A stretch of 64,000 nt of DNA, from the NCBI GenBank assembly GCA_947494325.1, contig CANLUS010000002.1, positions 310,001-374,000 of the forward strand. The letters are read 5' to 3'. Position 1 is the first letter of the stretch, and each line of letters starts with the position of its first letter. Origin of the DNA: an uncultured Flavobacteriaceae bacterium (GTDB lineage: Bacteria; Bacteroidota; Bacteroidia; Flavobacteriales; Flavobacteriaceae). Shown here in pieces: positions 35,886 to 44,360 of the stretch. The notes beneath the pieces are model-generated. The model was not told where the DNA came from. It saw only the letters and a list, made by a program, of their open reading frames with translations, and searched no databases. Position numbers and translations under genes: made by a program.

Positions 35886-36002
35886 TTTTATAAAGGTATA
35901 AGCTTGTTTATATACTTGAGTAAAACAAAAAATCAATGAGCACAGCGAATACCTTTTTCTTTTTAGCAATAAACGACTTCAGGATCATGAGTGGCAACGA
36001 AT

Positions 36003-36020
36003 AATCCTGCCACCCCGACA
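36003..36020 (+). repeat. Direct repeat copy 2: orphan tRNA-Pro 3' end (possible attachment-site scar)
   Basis: Exact 18-nt copy of the tRNA-Pro 3' end, 172 nt downstream of copy 1 in the same orientation, followed by its own terminator. The layout resembles the two attachment sites left by integration into a tRNA gene, or a remnant of a duplicated tRNA. No integrase or cargo lies between the copies. Confidence 0.6.
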
Positions 36021-36025
36021 TTATG

Positions 36026-36052
36026 AGCTGAACATTATGTTCAGCTTTTTTA
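36026..36052 (+). terminator. Terminator after the orphan tRNA-Pro end
   Basis: AGCTGAAC and GTTCAGCT (longer with the A/T-rich centre) form a hairpin followed by six Ts. It is 5 nt after the orphan tRNA 3' end and may be the original tRNA-Pro terminator. Confidence 0.82.
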
Positions 36053-36074
36053 TTTGAACATATCTCAGTTTATT

Positions 36075-36110
36075 TGAAAATAAAAAACCCAACACAAAGC
36101 ATGTCGGGTT
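36075..36110 (-). terminator. Terminator of the 36132-36425 gene
   Basis: On the minus strand AACCCGACA pairs with TGTTGGGTT (one G-T pair) across a 7-nt loop, followed by TTTTTTA. It lies just downstream of the small hypothetical gene. Confidence 0.78.
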
Positions 36111-36131
36111 CTATAAAATATGTTTTGTTTT

Positions 36132-36425
36132 TTAATTTAAGGAGAATCCCTTAAGATCATTAATAGTTTCCTCTTCTTTTGGACTAATTGATTCCAAAAT
36201 TTCATCTACAAAATCATAATCTAATTTTCTAAATCTATCCTTTGCATACGCATGAAATCCACTCTTTGGGCTCTTAACTTCTCGAAGGATCAATCCTCCA
36301 TCAAAAGGATTGAAACCAATAATAGTATAGATTTGATTCTTGGTAAGACCTCCTAATTTATACAACCTAGGGGTTGAATTTGAACAAACGACCTTTTCGC
36401 CAATCTTGAAATCTATATTATTCAT
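36132..36425 (-). CDS. Small hypothetical protein
   Basis: 97 aa from the Met at 36425 (MNNIDFKIGEKVVCSN); a Met 12 codons upstream is possible. The N-terminal half looks like a small beta-barrel (KIGEKVVCSN, LTKNQIYTIIGF, GGLILREV), followed by FHAYAKDRFRKLDYDFVDEILESI and an acidic tail. Similar short proteins with the RFRKLDYDFVDEIL block occur in Bacteroidetes as hypothetical genes and prophage-like contexts. No function can be given. It is monocistronic with its own terminator and lies beside the tRNA-Pro repeat, a usual place for acquired genes. Confidence 0.75.
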   Translation of the reverse strand: MNNIDFKIGEKVVCSNSTPRLYKLGGLTKNQIYTIIGFNPFDGGLILREVKSPKSGFHAYAKDRFRKLDYDFVDEILESISPKEEETINDLKGFSLN

Positions 36426-36549
36426 ATTTTCTGATTTTAATTCTGTACCAAAATTATACAAACAAAGTGTTTTTTAAAAATATATTCGCCTAATAATCAT
36501 TTTCTTTCGCTAGATGGAATTTTACTTTAGATAATTTGCGAGAGAAAAG

Positions 36550-37134
36550 TTACGCCGTTAAGCTTAAATCATTTTGGCTAATTATTTTTCTCATATTAAT
36601 TAATGCATAACGCATTCTACCTAATGAAGTATTTATACTTGTCCCAGCATTTTCGGCAATCTCCTTATAACTCATATCCTTATAAATTCGCATTACCAGC
36701 ACCTCTCTTTGTTTTTCTGGCAGTACCTTCAATACTTTAAGGACATCAGAATGAATTTGTTCTTTAATAATCCGACTCTCCACATCCAAGGAGGAATCAC
36801 CTACGATTGAAAAGATATCAAAGTCCATTGCATTTTTAAATATTGGTTTTCTACTCGTTTTCCTAAAATGATCCATGACTAAATTATGTGCTATACGCAT
36901 CGCCCATGAGATAAACTTACCTTCCTCGTTATACTTACCTGCTTTTATATTTTTTATTACTTTAACAAAAGTATCTTGAAAAATATCCTCCGCTAGTTCA
37001 CGGTTTTGCACTTTTGAAAATATGAAACCATAAATTTTTTGTTTGTGCCTGTTTATTAATTCTCCCAGCGATCTTTCATTACCATGAAGATAGTTAGTAA
37101 TTAAAAGATTGTCATTTAATTGTTGTTTTTGCAT
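36550..37134 (-). CDS. ECF-type RNA polymerase sigma factor, copy 1
   Basis: 194 aa. Region 2 is at about 20-95 (LINRHKQKIYGFIFSKVQNR, AEDIFQDTFVKVI, ISWAMRIAHNLVMDHFRK). Region 4 is at about 135-185 (VLKVLPEKQREVLVMRIYKDMSYKEIAE, NTSLGRMRYALINMRK). It is a flavobacterial ECF group normally found as one gene; a second copy lies at 38434-39018. No anti-sigma (FecR or zinc-finger) gene is next to either. The DUF2911 gene upstream is on the same strand, so a DUF2911-sigma module may be cotranscribed. Confidence 0.93.
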   Translation of the reverse strand: MQKQQLNDNLLITNYLHGNERSLGELINRHKQKIYGFIFSKVQNRELAEDIFQDTFVKVIKNIKAGKYNEEGKFISWAMRIAHNLVMDHFRKTSRKPIFKNAMDFDIFSIVGDSSLDVESRIIKEQIHSDVLKVLKVLPEKQREVLVMRIYKDMSYKEIAENAGTSINTSLGRMRYALINMRKIISQNDLSLTA

Positions 37135-37294
37135 TATTCCCTTTTTATTATATTTAGTATACAGTCTTTTTTAAAATCTCTATTTTTCAATAAACCTTCA
37201 ATAAGCTAAGAAATCTTCAACAATTTTTAATGAGTTATAGACTTACATGTCTTTTCATTAATCTAATAGGATTATCTCGTTTTTAATTTGTCAA

Positions 37295-37888
37295 TTACTT
37301 CTTTATGTTCGCATTAAAACTTGAAGCGATTACTTGTTTTTTCTCTATGACTAAAGGAATTTTAACTCTAGTAGTGTCCCAACCTAGAATCATTTGTACC
37401 GTATCATTTTGTTCTCTAAAATTTATAGAAAAAACTTTCAATTCTTCCGCAACACTTGGACTCACCTTTACGCGGGCAATATCGAAAACAGGATCGTATT
37501 GAAATGCGCCGAGAACATCAAGATTTGAACTTAAAATAATTTCCCATTCTTTTTCACCAGGTATGGTGTACAATACATATGTCCCTGCGGCCACTTTCAC
37601 ACCTGCGAACTCAATATCTTTATAAAACTTAACTTCCGTCGCCTCGTTCGCTCCAGTTCTCCATATTTCATTATATGCAACTGTATTCCCAAAAACTTCA
37701 CGCTCTTTCTTAGCAGGTCTGCCATATAATACTTTAACTAAAGGTGGTGTTACCATGCTTTCTCTATAATAAGAAATGTCATGTGGTGCTTTATCAACTT
37801 CACTAAAACTTTGTGCAGTTGTGGTTACTGAAAAAAATAGTGCGATCAAAATGAATACTGATGTGATTGTAGGGTTTGTCTTTTTCAT
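37295..37888 (-). CDS. DUF2911 exported protein, copy 1
   Basis: 197 aa with a signal peptide (FFSVTTTAQ). The DUF2911 core is clear: DKAPHDISYYR, PLVKVLYGRPAKKE, YNEIWRTGANEATEVKFYKD, GTYVLYTIPGEKEWEIILS, FDIARVKV. The family is secreted/periplasmic with unknown function. It is 160 nt upstream of the sigma gene copy 1. A second copy of the pair is at 39240-39848. The two DUF2911 proteins keep the motif blocks but differ at many other positions, so the duplication is not recent. Confidence 0.9.
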   Translation of the reverse strand: MKKTNPTITSVFILIALFFSVTTTAQSFSEVDKAPHDISYYRESMVTPPLVKVLYGRPAKKEREVFGNTVAYNEIWRTGANEATEVKFYKDIEFAGVKVAAGTYVLYTIPGEKEWEIILSSNLDVLGAFQYDPVFDIARVKVSPSVAEELKVFSINFREQNDTVQMILGWDTTRVKIPLVIEKKQVIASSFNANIKK

Positions 37889-38203
37889 AATATTTAATAT
37901 GTGATTACGCTATTGTGACACAACTATTTAAAGAAAGTCACATTTAAAAGCCTATTGTGTGCAGTTTAAGATCAATAACAACTAGCAGTTGTCTTAAAAT
38001 ATTTCTGATATTGAGGGCTGAATCGCATAATTAAAAAACTTTAAATTTATGATTGTCATTTTATCAAAAATTGTATATTTGCCAACCTTAAAAAGGCAAA
38101 GTTTAAGAAAAGTTCTTATCATAAAAGTTACTCACAAGTTTTAAGTGCCAGACAAGGTTAATTGTAACTTTTTGATTATTAAAAATATACTAATTCAAAT
38201 ACT
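37889..38203. other. Intergenic region upstream of tRNA-Arg
   Basis: About 315 nt with no reading frame of note. It contains the promoter at 38052-38081 and a roughly 115-nt stretch between that promoter and the tRNA. No clear hairpin or conserved leader motif was found by eye. Confidence 0.6.
38052..38081 (+). promoter_or_regulatory. Candidate promoter of tRNA-Arg
   Basis: ATTG at 38052-38055 and TATATTTG at 38074-38081 are spaced 18 nt apart, matching the Bacteroidetes TTTG-N17-20-TAnnTTTG layout. The tRNA begins 122 nt further on, so the transcript would have a long leader. Confidence 0.55.
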
Positions 38204-38277
38204 GGTCGCGTAGCTCAGCTGGATAGAGCATCTGCCTTCTAAGCAGACGGTCATAGGTTCGAATCCTATCGCGATCA
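38204..38277 (+). tRNA. tRNA-Arg (UCU anticodon)
   Basis: 74-nt tRNA. The acceptor GGTCGCG pairs with CGCGATC (38270-38276, one G-U), discriminator A. The anticodon loop CTTCTAA gives TCT (UCU), reading AGA/AGG. The T-arm ATAGGTTCGAATCCTAT is regular. CCA is not encoded. It lies between the two DUF2911-sigma modules. Confidence 0.97.
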
Positions 38278-38285
38278 CAGAAATA

Positions 38286-38320
38286 AAACCTCGAAGATCA
38301 AATCTTTGAGGTTTTCTGTT
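38286..38320 (+). terminator. Terminator after tRNA-Arg
   Basis: AAACCTCGAAGAT and ATCTTTGAGGTTT form a long stem (one G-T) with a short loop, then TTTTC. It lies directly after the tRNA-Arg. Confidence 0.78.
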
Positions 38321-38354
38321 TCTTATATCTACATTTCAATCTTTCTTGATTCCG

Positions 38355-38395
38355 ACAAAAAATAAATCTAAGGAATCAAAAGTCCTTAGATTTAT
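38355..38395 (-). terminator. Terminator of sigma gene copy 2
   Basis: ATAAATCTAAGGA and TCCTTAGATTTAT form a perfect 13-bp stem with an 8-nt loop; on the minus strand the stem runs into TTTTTTG. It lies 40-80 nt downstream of the sigma copy 2 stop. Confidence 0.78.
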
Positions 38396-38433
38396 CATAG
38401 AATCTATATGATTAGCGACAACAAATTAGACTG

Positions 38434-39018
38434 TTAGTTAGTAAGACTAATATTATGTTCATTAATTATTTTTCGCATATTGACTAAGGCATAACGCATT
38501 CTGCCTAGTGAAGTATTAATACTTGTTCCTGAATTGTTAGCAATCTCCTTAAAACTCATGTTATTATAAAGACGCATAACTAACACCTCTTTTTGTTCTT
38601 GTGGTAGCGTATTGACTATTTTACGAACATCATCGTGAATTTGATTTTTAATGGCTTGTTTTTCTGCATTAAGCGTTGTATCACTAATCACTGAAAAAAA
38701 ATCAAACTCCTCCGAATTCTTTAAGACAGGTCTTCTTCTTTCTTTCCTAAAATGATCCATTATTAAATTGTGTGATACACGTAAGGCCCAAGACAAAAAC
38801 TTTCCCTCCTCGTTGTATTTACCCATTTTTAGGTTATTAATTATTTTTACAAATGTATCTTGAAAAATATCATCTGCTACGCTCCTATCCAATACTTTAG
38901 AATATATATAACCAAATATTCTTTGTTTATGACGTTCTATTAAAACCTCTAGAGACTTTTCGTTACCCTTCATATAGTTGGCAACTAAAACATTATCTTT
39001 CAATTCTTGATTTCGCAT
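38434..39018 (-). CDS. ECF-type RNA polymerase sigma factor, copy 2
   Basis: 194 aa, the same length as copy 1 and closely similar throughout (VANYMKGNEKSLEVLIERHK against ITNYLHGNERSLGELINRHK; region 4 ends NTSLGRMRYALVNMRK). A good AAGGAAT ribosome-binding site precedes the ATG, unusual in this genome. The leader has a short inverted repeat (39049-39069). It sits 220 nt downstream of the second DUF2911 gene. With copy 1 it forms a tandem duplication on each side of tRNA-Arg. Confidence 0.93.
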   Translation of the reverse strand: MRNQELKDNVLVANYMKGNEKSLEVLIERHKQRIFGYIYSKVLDRSVADDIFQDTFVKIINNLKMGKYNEEGKFLSWALRVSHNLIMDHFRKERRRPVLKNSEEFDFFSVISDTTLNAEKQAIKNQIHDDVRKIVNTLPQEQKEVLVMRLYNNMSFKEIANNSGTSINTSLGRMRYALVNMRKIINEHNISLTN

Positions 39019-39048
39019 AATTCCTTTTTTTTTAATGATTAATGACGA

Positions 39049-39069
39049 GTCAACATCTTTTCGGTTGAC
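39049..39069. repeat. Short inverted repeat upstream of sigma copy 2
   Basis: GTCAAC (39049-39054) and GTTGAC (39064-39069) are reverse complements with a 9-nt spacer, about 30 nt upstream of the sigma ATG. It could be an operator but may be chance. Confidence 0.25.
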
Positions 39070-39185
39070 ATTACAGTGTAAAACTATGCTTCTAATCTGT
39101 TGAAATTTTTATCTTTCGATGAAACTCAAAAAAGTGTAGATTAATGGCGCTTTGGTTAAGTTAATGTGGTCTTCACTTTTTTAAC

Positions 39186-39214
39186 TAAAAAAAAGCCTTA
39201 CTATACAGTAAGGC
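39186..39214 (-). terminator. Terminator between DUF2911 copy 2 and sigma copy 2
   Basis: GCCTTACT and AGTAAGGC form an 8-bp stem with a 4-nt loop, followed on the minus strand by TTTTTTTTAG. It lies just downstream of the DUF2911 stop, so sigma copy 2 probably has its own promoter. Confidence 0.82.
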
Positions 39215-39239
39215 CCTAAACTAATTAATTCAAAATTTC

Positions 39240-39848
39240 TTATTTATTTTTATCTTTCTTTAGATTAAAAACGCTAGCATAATGTTCTTGCTCATTAAAA
39301 TCTAGAAGAATTTTAGTTCGTGTTGTTCCCCAAGCAAGTATCATTGAAATGCTTTGGTTTCCGATTTTTTCGAAATATATGGAGAAGGTTTTAATATGCT
39401 GTTGCGATTTTTGTACCGGAACCAATATTCTTGCCACATCAAAAACAGTGTCGTATTGATAAGCACCTAATACATCAGTATTACTACTCAAAATAATTTC
39501 CCATTGATTTTTGTTCGGTATTGTGTATAATGCATAAGTCCCAGCATTTACCAATTTATCACCAAACATTACATCTTTATAAAGCTTTATTTCTGTTGCT
39601 TCGTTCGCGCCCGTTCTCCATAATTGATTAAATGGTATTTCTTTTCCGAAAATAGTAGAGCTTTTAGTAATTGATGGTCTACCGTATAAGACTTTTACCA
39701 AAGGACTAGTAGCTTTGGTTGCTCTATAATAGGAAATGTCATGCGGAGCTTCATCTAACTTTTTGAAACGCTGGCCAGTTGATGAAAGTGTATATAATAT
39801 AGCTGCCAAAAGAATAACAACTAATCGTAAATCAAATGATCTTTTCAT
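39240..39848 (-). CDS. DUF2911 exported protein, copy 2
   Basis: 202 aa from the ATG at 39848 (MKRSFDLRLVVILLAAILYT, signal peptide); the frame continues upstream but without a sensible N-terminus. The core matches copy 1: DEAPHDISYYRATKATSPLVK, VLYGRPS, FNQLWRTGANEATEIKLYKD, GTYALYTIPNKNQWEIILSS, FDVARILV. It starts 72 nt after galM on the same strand, with no terminator between, so it may be transcribed with the pgpH-galM unit. A terminator follows, separating it from sigma copy 2. Confidence 0.9.
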   Translation of the reverse strand: MKRSFDLRLVVILLAAILYTLSSTGQRFKKLDEAPHDISYYRATKATSPLVKVLYGRPSITKSSTIFGKEIPFNQLWRTGANEATEIKLYKDVMFGDKLVNAGTYALYTIPNKNQWEIILSSNTDVLGAYQYDTVFDVARILVPVQKSQQHIKTFSIYFEKIGNQSISMILAWGTTRTKILLDFNEQEHYASVFNLKKDKNK

Positions 39849-39920
39849 ATCTAAAGGTTTCTGACTTTTTACTTCCTTTAGAATAAAACAATCTAAATCC
39901 AAAAACTCCTACCTCAATTT

Positions 39921-40901
39921 CTATTTTGTGCCAAACACAAAACTTGTCTTGTTAACATATTGATTTTCTGGAGTCAACAAAGTTGATGGAAAGTGATTAT
40001 TGTTGGGTGTATCTGGATATTTTTGAGCTTCAAAACAAATGGCAGGGAAAGCAAGATACTTTTTCCCATCTTTAAATTTCAATCCTTCTATCATCTTAGG
40101 AGTGAAAACGACCATTGCAGGTTGATCGGTTGCTACATTCATCGTAATTCCAGTATGTTTCGAATACAACGTAGCTTTAAGCATTTCATTTCTCAAAACA
40201 AATGTGTCATCGAGGCCGTTGAAATTAGAATCTAGCAGTAATGGCCGCGAGAAATCAAATGTTGAACTATTGGTACTTTTTAATGTTCCACTTGGCACCA
40301 ACTGTTCATTGACGTCCAAGTAATGCGTACTATTTATAAATAACTCGTGATCAAGAATTGATTTCTCGCCATTTAAATTAAAATAGGAATGATTCGTTAA
40401 GTTGATATGTGTGGCTTTATCGGTTGTAGCCTTATATTCAATACTAAAGGTATTATTTTCTGAGAGCTGATATTTAACCTTCACTTGAAGGTTTCCTGGA
40501 TATCCTTCTTCCATATGTTCACTAAAGTAAGACAAAACAACAAATGGGTTCTTCCCATTTTCGACCTGATCTATATTCCAATATTTTTTATCAAAACCTT
40601 CCTTTCCTCCATGTAAATGAATACCATTAAGATTATGTAGAATATATCGTTTATTCTCAATTGAATACCCACCATCTGAAATTCTACCGGCATATCTCCC
40701 CACAGTGCTTCCTAAAAACAAGCCTTTTTTAATAAAATTCTCATCAATATAATCGTTAGGACTAGGCAACCCTAAAACAACGTTTACAAGATTATCTAAC
40801 TTATCTGGTACTTTTAAACTCATAACGGTTGCACCAAAATTTAAAATTTCAAGTACCGCATGATTAGAATTTATTAGTCTTATAGGTTCTAACTTTCCCA
40901 T
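39921..40901 (-). CDS. galM: Aldose 1-epimerase (mutarotase)
   Basis: 326 aa. Interconverts the alpha and beta anomers of hexoses such as galactose and glucose. Catalytic and substrate-binding blocks are ILNFGATVMSLKVP at the N-terminus, GRYAGRISDG, NGIHLHGGKEGFDKKYW with the first histidine, LTNHSYFNLNG with the catalytic histidine, and CFEAQKYPDTPN with the catalytic glutamate. There is no signal peptide, so it is cytosolic. It follows the HD-phosphodiesterase gene with a 14-nt gap. Confidence 0.95.
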   Translation of the reverse strand: MGKLEPIRLINSNHAVLEILNFGATVMSLKVPDKLDNLVNVVLGLPSPNDYIDENFIKKGLFLGSTVGRYAGRISDGGYSIENKRYILHNLNGIHLHGGKEGFDKKYWNIDQVENGKNPFVVLSYFSEHMEEGYPGNLQVKVKYQLSENNTFSIEYKATTDKATHINLTNHSYFNLNGEKSILDHELFINSTHYLDVNEQLVPSGTLKSTNSSTFDFSRPLLLDSNFNGLDDTFVLRNEMLKATLYSKHTGITMNVATDQPAMVVFTPKMIEGLKFKDGKKYLAFPAICFEAQKYPDTPNNNHFPSTLLTPENQYVNKTSFVFGTK

Positions 40902-40915
40902 CGATAAAAAATTGA

Positions 40916-42973
40916 TTATTCAGGGTATTCTATTCGTAAATGGTAAATGTTGTTCAATTTTTTCTTCAATACCTTCTTTATTGTTTGAATTTCTTTGAAT
41001 GTAATATTCGCATTCATAAATTGATCATTCTTCATTTGACCAGAAACAATTTTCTCTATTAAATCATCAATTAGTTGAGCTGTTGGTTCTTTGATACTCT
41101 TAGAAGCTGCTTCTGCCGCATCACACATCATTAAAATCGCCGTCTCCTTTGAAAACGGAATCGGTCCAGGATATGAAAAGTCTTCAATATCAACAAAATC
41201 CGGTGTCGATTCTTTTTGCTTCATATAAAAATAATACACTTGACTGGTTCCATGATGCGTGCGGATGAAATCAATTATTCTATCAGGTAATCCATTTTTT
41301 TTAGCTAATTCAATTCCATGAATCACATGATTGATAATCAAGCTTGCACTATCTTTTGGAGTTAATTCATCGTGCGGATTTACACTTGTGGTTTGATTTT
41401 CGGTAAAATACATAGGGTTAGCTAGTTTTCCGATATCATGATATAATGCTCCGGTTCTCACTAACATGGCATTTGCTCCTATTTCATTGGCGCAAGATTC
41501 GGCCAAATTGGCCACTTGCATTGAATGCTGGAAAGTCCCTGGGGCTTTCTCCGCTAACTCGCGCAATAATTTCGAATTTGTGTTTGACAATTCTAGTAAA
41601 GAAACATCCGAAATAAGACCAAACGTTTTTTCATAAATTAAAATCAGCAACAATGCTAAAAAGGACAGTACTCCATTCAGTGCTACTAAACCAAAATATT
41701 CAAGGTTCAACTTATCTGTATTTCCTTCTTGAATCACAGAAAATGCAAAGTATGCTACCATATACACCAAGGTAATTTTACTTATCGAAATAAAAAGATT
41801 GGCTCGCTTATATAATTCTGAAACGGTAAGAATAGTAACAATACCAGCTATAATCTGTAAGAAGATAAATTCAAAACTATTTGGCACTATAAAACCTAAC
41901 AATAGCACTGTCAAAACATGGGTGAATAAACCCAAACGGGCATCAAAAAAGGCTTTTAAAGTAATTGGTAAAATAATTAACGGTACCACATACAAATAGG
42001 TAACTCTATATCGTACTACCAATGTAACTAATAGTACCATTAAGAGCACATTGAAGAAAATAAAAGTGACTTTTGTGTTATTTTCAAAGACCTCTGGTCG
42101 ATATTGCTTAATAAAAAGCAGGAGCATGAGAAGTGTTAATGCAATTAAGATAATATAACCAAAAACGATCCAATTATAATTTGATTCACTCCATAGTTGA
42201 GATCGGTACTCATTTTTAAGCGAATTTAGAATTTCATACTTTTTACCTTCAATCACGTCACCTTTAGAAATGATACGAGCACCTTCTGACACTAATCCTT
42301 TCGTATAAGAAATCTCATTTATTTCCTTATCAAATACTTTCTGAGTAAATTCTTCATCAAAATAGACATTGGGTTCTAAGACCTCCGCAAAAATAACTCT
42401 AAACTGAGTTTTAAGCTCTTCATAATCACTAGTATCGTAGTAATTATCAATAATCGACTTTACTTCTACTTGATTCACTAATTTATCAAAAACAACCTGT
42501 TTTACTTCATTACCATCTCGTATATTAATAAGCTGTTTTGGAGTTGCAATTTTTGAATCATCTTTTTCTAAGAAACCATCCTTATATATTTTATTCAATA
42601 ACTGTTCTCCAAACCGTATCACCCTCCTTTTATTGAATTTTTTGAAAACAGAATCAGGTATTTTATTTGCAGCAACTTGCAAATAATTACTCTTTACACG
42701 ACCAAATACACCTTTATTATATCTAAAGTAAAGTTGTTTTTGTTCTTCAATCGTTTCTTTTTCTTTTTTAATTTCTTCATCTGACTTTTGGATGGCGAAA
42801 TCAAAAGGAGCAAATTTATTGTCTAGTTGCCAAATCTTTCCTTTTTGAATGTCCAAACCAAATCCACCACCTTTAGGAAAAAGATACACAATAGCGATAG
42901 TTGTGATAACGAATAAGAAGACTTTATAGATTAGGGAGTGATTTTGATATAATCTATTTATAAAATCTTTCAT
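40916..42973 (-). CDS. 7TM-HD phosphodiesterase (PgpH-like, putative c-di-AMP hydrolase)
   Basis: 685 aa. One N-terminal transmembrane helix (about 17-30) is followed by a large extracytoplasmic domain to about 265, then seven transmembrane helices to about 460. The cytosolic HD domain starts near 480: FQHSMQVANLAESC, the metal-binding YHDIGK at about 508-513, INHVIHGIELAKKNGLP, and IRTHHGTSQVYYFY. The domain order is that of PgpH, which degrades c-di-AMP to pApA. The cyclase is not in the window. A -7 box lies upstream. Confidence 0.91.
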   Translation of the reverse strand: MKDFINRLYQNHSLIYKVFLFVITTIAIVYLFPKGGGFGLDIQKGKIWQLDNKFAPFDFAIQKSDEEIKKEKETIEEQKQLYFRYNKGVFGRVKSNYLQVAANKIPDSVFKKFNKRRVIRFGEQLLNKIYKDGFLEKDDSKIATPKQLINIRDGNEVKQVVFDKLVNQVEVKSIIDNYYDTSDYEELKTQFRVIFAEVLEPNVYFDEEFTQKVFDKEINEISYTKGLVSEGARIISKGDVIEGKKYEILNSLKNEYRSQLWSESNYNWIVFGYIILIALTLLMLLLFIKQYRPEVFENNTKVTFIFFNVLLMVLLVTLVVRYRVTYLYVVPLIILPITLKAFFDARLGLFTHVLTVLLLGFIVPNSFEFIFLQIIAGIVTILTVSELYKRANLFISISKITLVYMVAYFAFSVIQEGNTDKLNLEYFGLVALNGVLSFLALLLILIYEKTFGLISDVSLLELSNTNSKLLRELAEKAPGTFQHSMQVANLAESCANEIGANAMLVRTGALYHDIGKLANPMYFTENQTTSVNPHDELTPKDSASLIINHVIHGIELAKKNGLPDRIIDFIRTHHGTSQVYYFYMKQKESTPDFVDIEDFSYPGPIPFSKETAILMMCDAAEAASKSIKEPTAQLIDDLIEKIVSGQMKNDQFMNANITFKEIQTIKKVLKKKLNNIYHLRIEYPE

Positions 42974-42995
42974 TGAATTTAATTGCTATGAATCT

Positions 42996-43003
42996 CAAAT
43001 CTA
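42996..43003 (-). promoter_or_regulatory. Candidate -7 box for the PgpH-like gene
   Basis: Minus-strand TAGATTTG, a full TAnnTTTG match, 23 nt upstream of the ATG of the 7TM-HD gene. Confidence 0.45.
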
Positions 43004-43175
43004 CATAATTTTATTGTATTCTCAGATTTAGATACACCGACATATTAAGATAATCCCGAATCAGTACCATAAGTAGTATTTTTACCTTAGAGATTGCCAA
43101 AAATTAATTAAATTCGCATCATTCAAAACAATGATAAAATAGCTTCGGTTATTTAACTATATAAAAAATTCAAAC

Positions 43176-44351
43176 ATGAAAGAAGTTGTAATTGTCTCTG
43201 CTGCAAGAACTCCGATTGGCAGTTTTTTAGGCGCTCTATCAACAGTACCAGCTCCTCGATTAGGTGCAATTGCTATCAAAGGTGCTTTAGATAAAATCAA
43301 ATTAAATCCAGCAATGGTAGATGAAGTATTGATGGGTAATGTAGTACAGGCTGGAACGGGTCAAGCCCCGGCAAGACAGGCCGCAATTTATGCTGGACTA
43401 CCAGATACGACCCCTTGCACAACGGTTAATAAAGTTTGTGCTTCGGGCATGAAAACTGTCATGCAAGCAGCCCAGTCTATAGCCTTAGGTGATGCACATA
43501 TCATTGTGGCGGGTGGCATGGAGAATATGAGTTTGATTCCTCATTACTACCACGCCCGTAGCACGACTAAATTTGGACCAGCAACGTTTATTGATGGAAT
43601 GCAACGAGATGGTTTAGTTGATGTATATGATCAGAATCCAATGGGAGTTTGTGCCGATGCCTGTGCAACTGAATATAAGTTCTCAAGAGAAGACCAAGAT
43701 GCATATGCTATTCAATCATATAAACGATCAGCACAAGCTTGGGCGGATGGTAAATTCAAAAACGAAGTTGTACCTGTAGAAGTTCCTCAACGTCGTGGAG
43801 AGCCTATTTTAGTGACTGAAGATGAGGAATTTAAAAATGTGAAAATGGAGAAAATTCCTTCATTGAGACCTGCTTTCTCTAAAGATGGAACAGTAACTGC
43901 GGCCAATGCCTCAACCATAAATGATGGAGCCGGTGCAATGGTGCTGATGTCATTAGACAAGGCAAAAGAATTAGGTTTAAAACCATTAGCAAAAATAAAG
44001 AGTTATGCAGATGCTGCACATGAACCTAAATGGTTTACAACTGCTCCTGCGAAGGCATTACCAAAAGCTTTGGACAAAGCACAATTAAAAATCGATGATA
44101 TTGATTTTTTCGAATTTAATGAAGCTTTCTCAGTAGTCGGCTTAGCAAACATGAAAATATTGGGGTTGAATGACGAAAATGTAAACGTAAACGGAGGTGC
44201 TGTATCATTAGGACATCCTTTAGGTTGTTCAGGTGTTCGAATATTGATTACATTATTGAACATTTTAGAACAGCAAAATGCTAAACTTGGTGCTGCTGCA
44301 ATATGTAATGGTGGTGGTGGCGCGAGTGCATTAATACTCGAAAGATTATAA
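43176..44351 (+). CDS. Acetyl-CoA C-acetyltransferase (thiolase)
   Basis: 391 aa thiolase of the acetoacetyl-CoA type (family-level, biosynthetic or degradative). The nucleophilic cysteine is C88 (NKVCASGMKT). The C-terminal catalytic parts are NEAFSVVGLAN, GGAVSLGHPLGCSG with the active-site His, and CNGGGGASA with the second cysteine. GQAPARQAAIYAGLP is the N-terminal family block. It uses two acetyl-CoA to acetoacetyl-CoA or the reverse. The peptidase gene starts 9 nt downstream, so it is likely the first gene of a two-gene operon. Confidence 0.96.
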   Translation: MKEVVIVSAARTPIGSFLGALSTVPAPRLGAIAIKGALDKIKLNPAMVDEVLMGNVVQAGTGQAPARQAAIYAGLPDTTPCTTVNKVCASGMKTVMQAAQSIALGDAHIIVAGGMENMSLIPHYYHARSTTKFGPATFIDGMQRDGLVDVYDQNPMGVCADACATEYKFSREDQDAYAIQSYKRSAQAWADGKFKNEVVPVEVPQRRGEPILVTEDEEFKNVKMEKIPSLRPAFSKDGTVTAANASTINDGAGAMVLMSLDKAKELGLKPLAKIKSYADAAHEPKWFTTAPAKALPKALDKAQLKIDDIDFFEFNEAFSVVGLANMKILGLNDENVNVNGGAVSLGHPLGCSGVRILITLLNILEQQNAKLGAAAICNGGGGASALILERL

Positions 44352-44360
44352 TAATTTTAG

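Noticed and set aside
35936-36004. A 22-codon frame starting ATGAGCACAGCG between the tRNA-Pro repeat copies
   Set aside because: Too short, no ribosome-binding site, and it ends at the orphan tRNA end; no evidence of coding.
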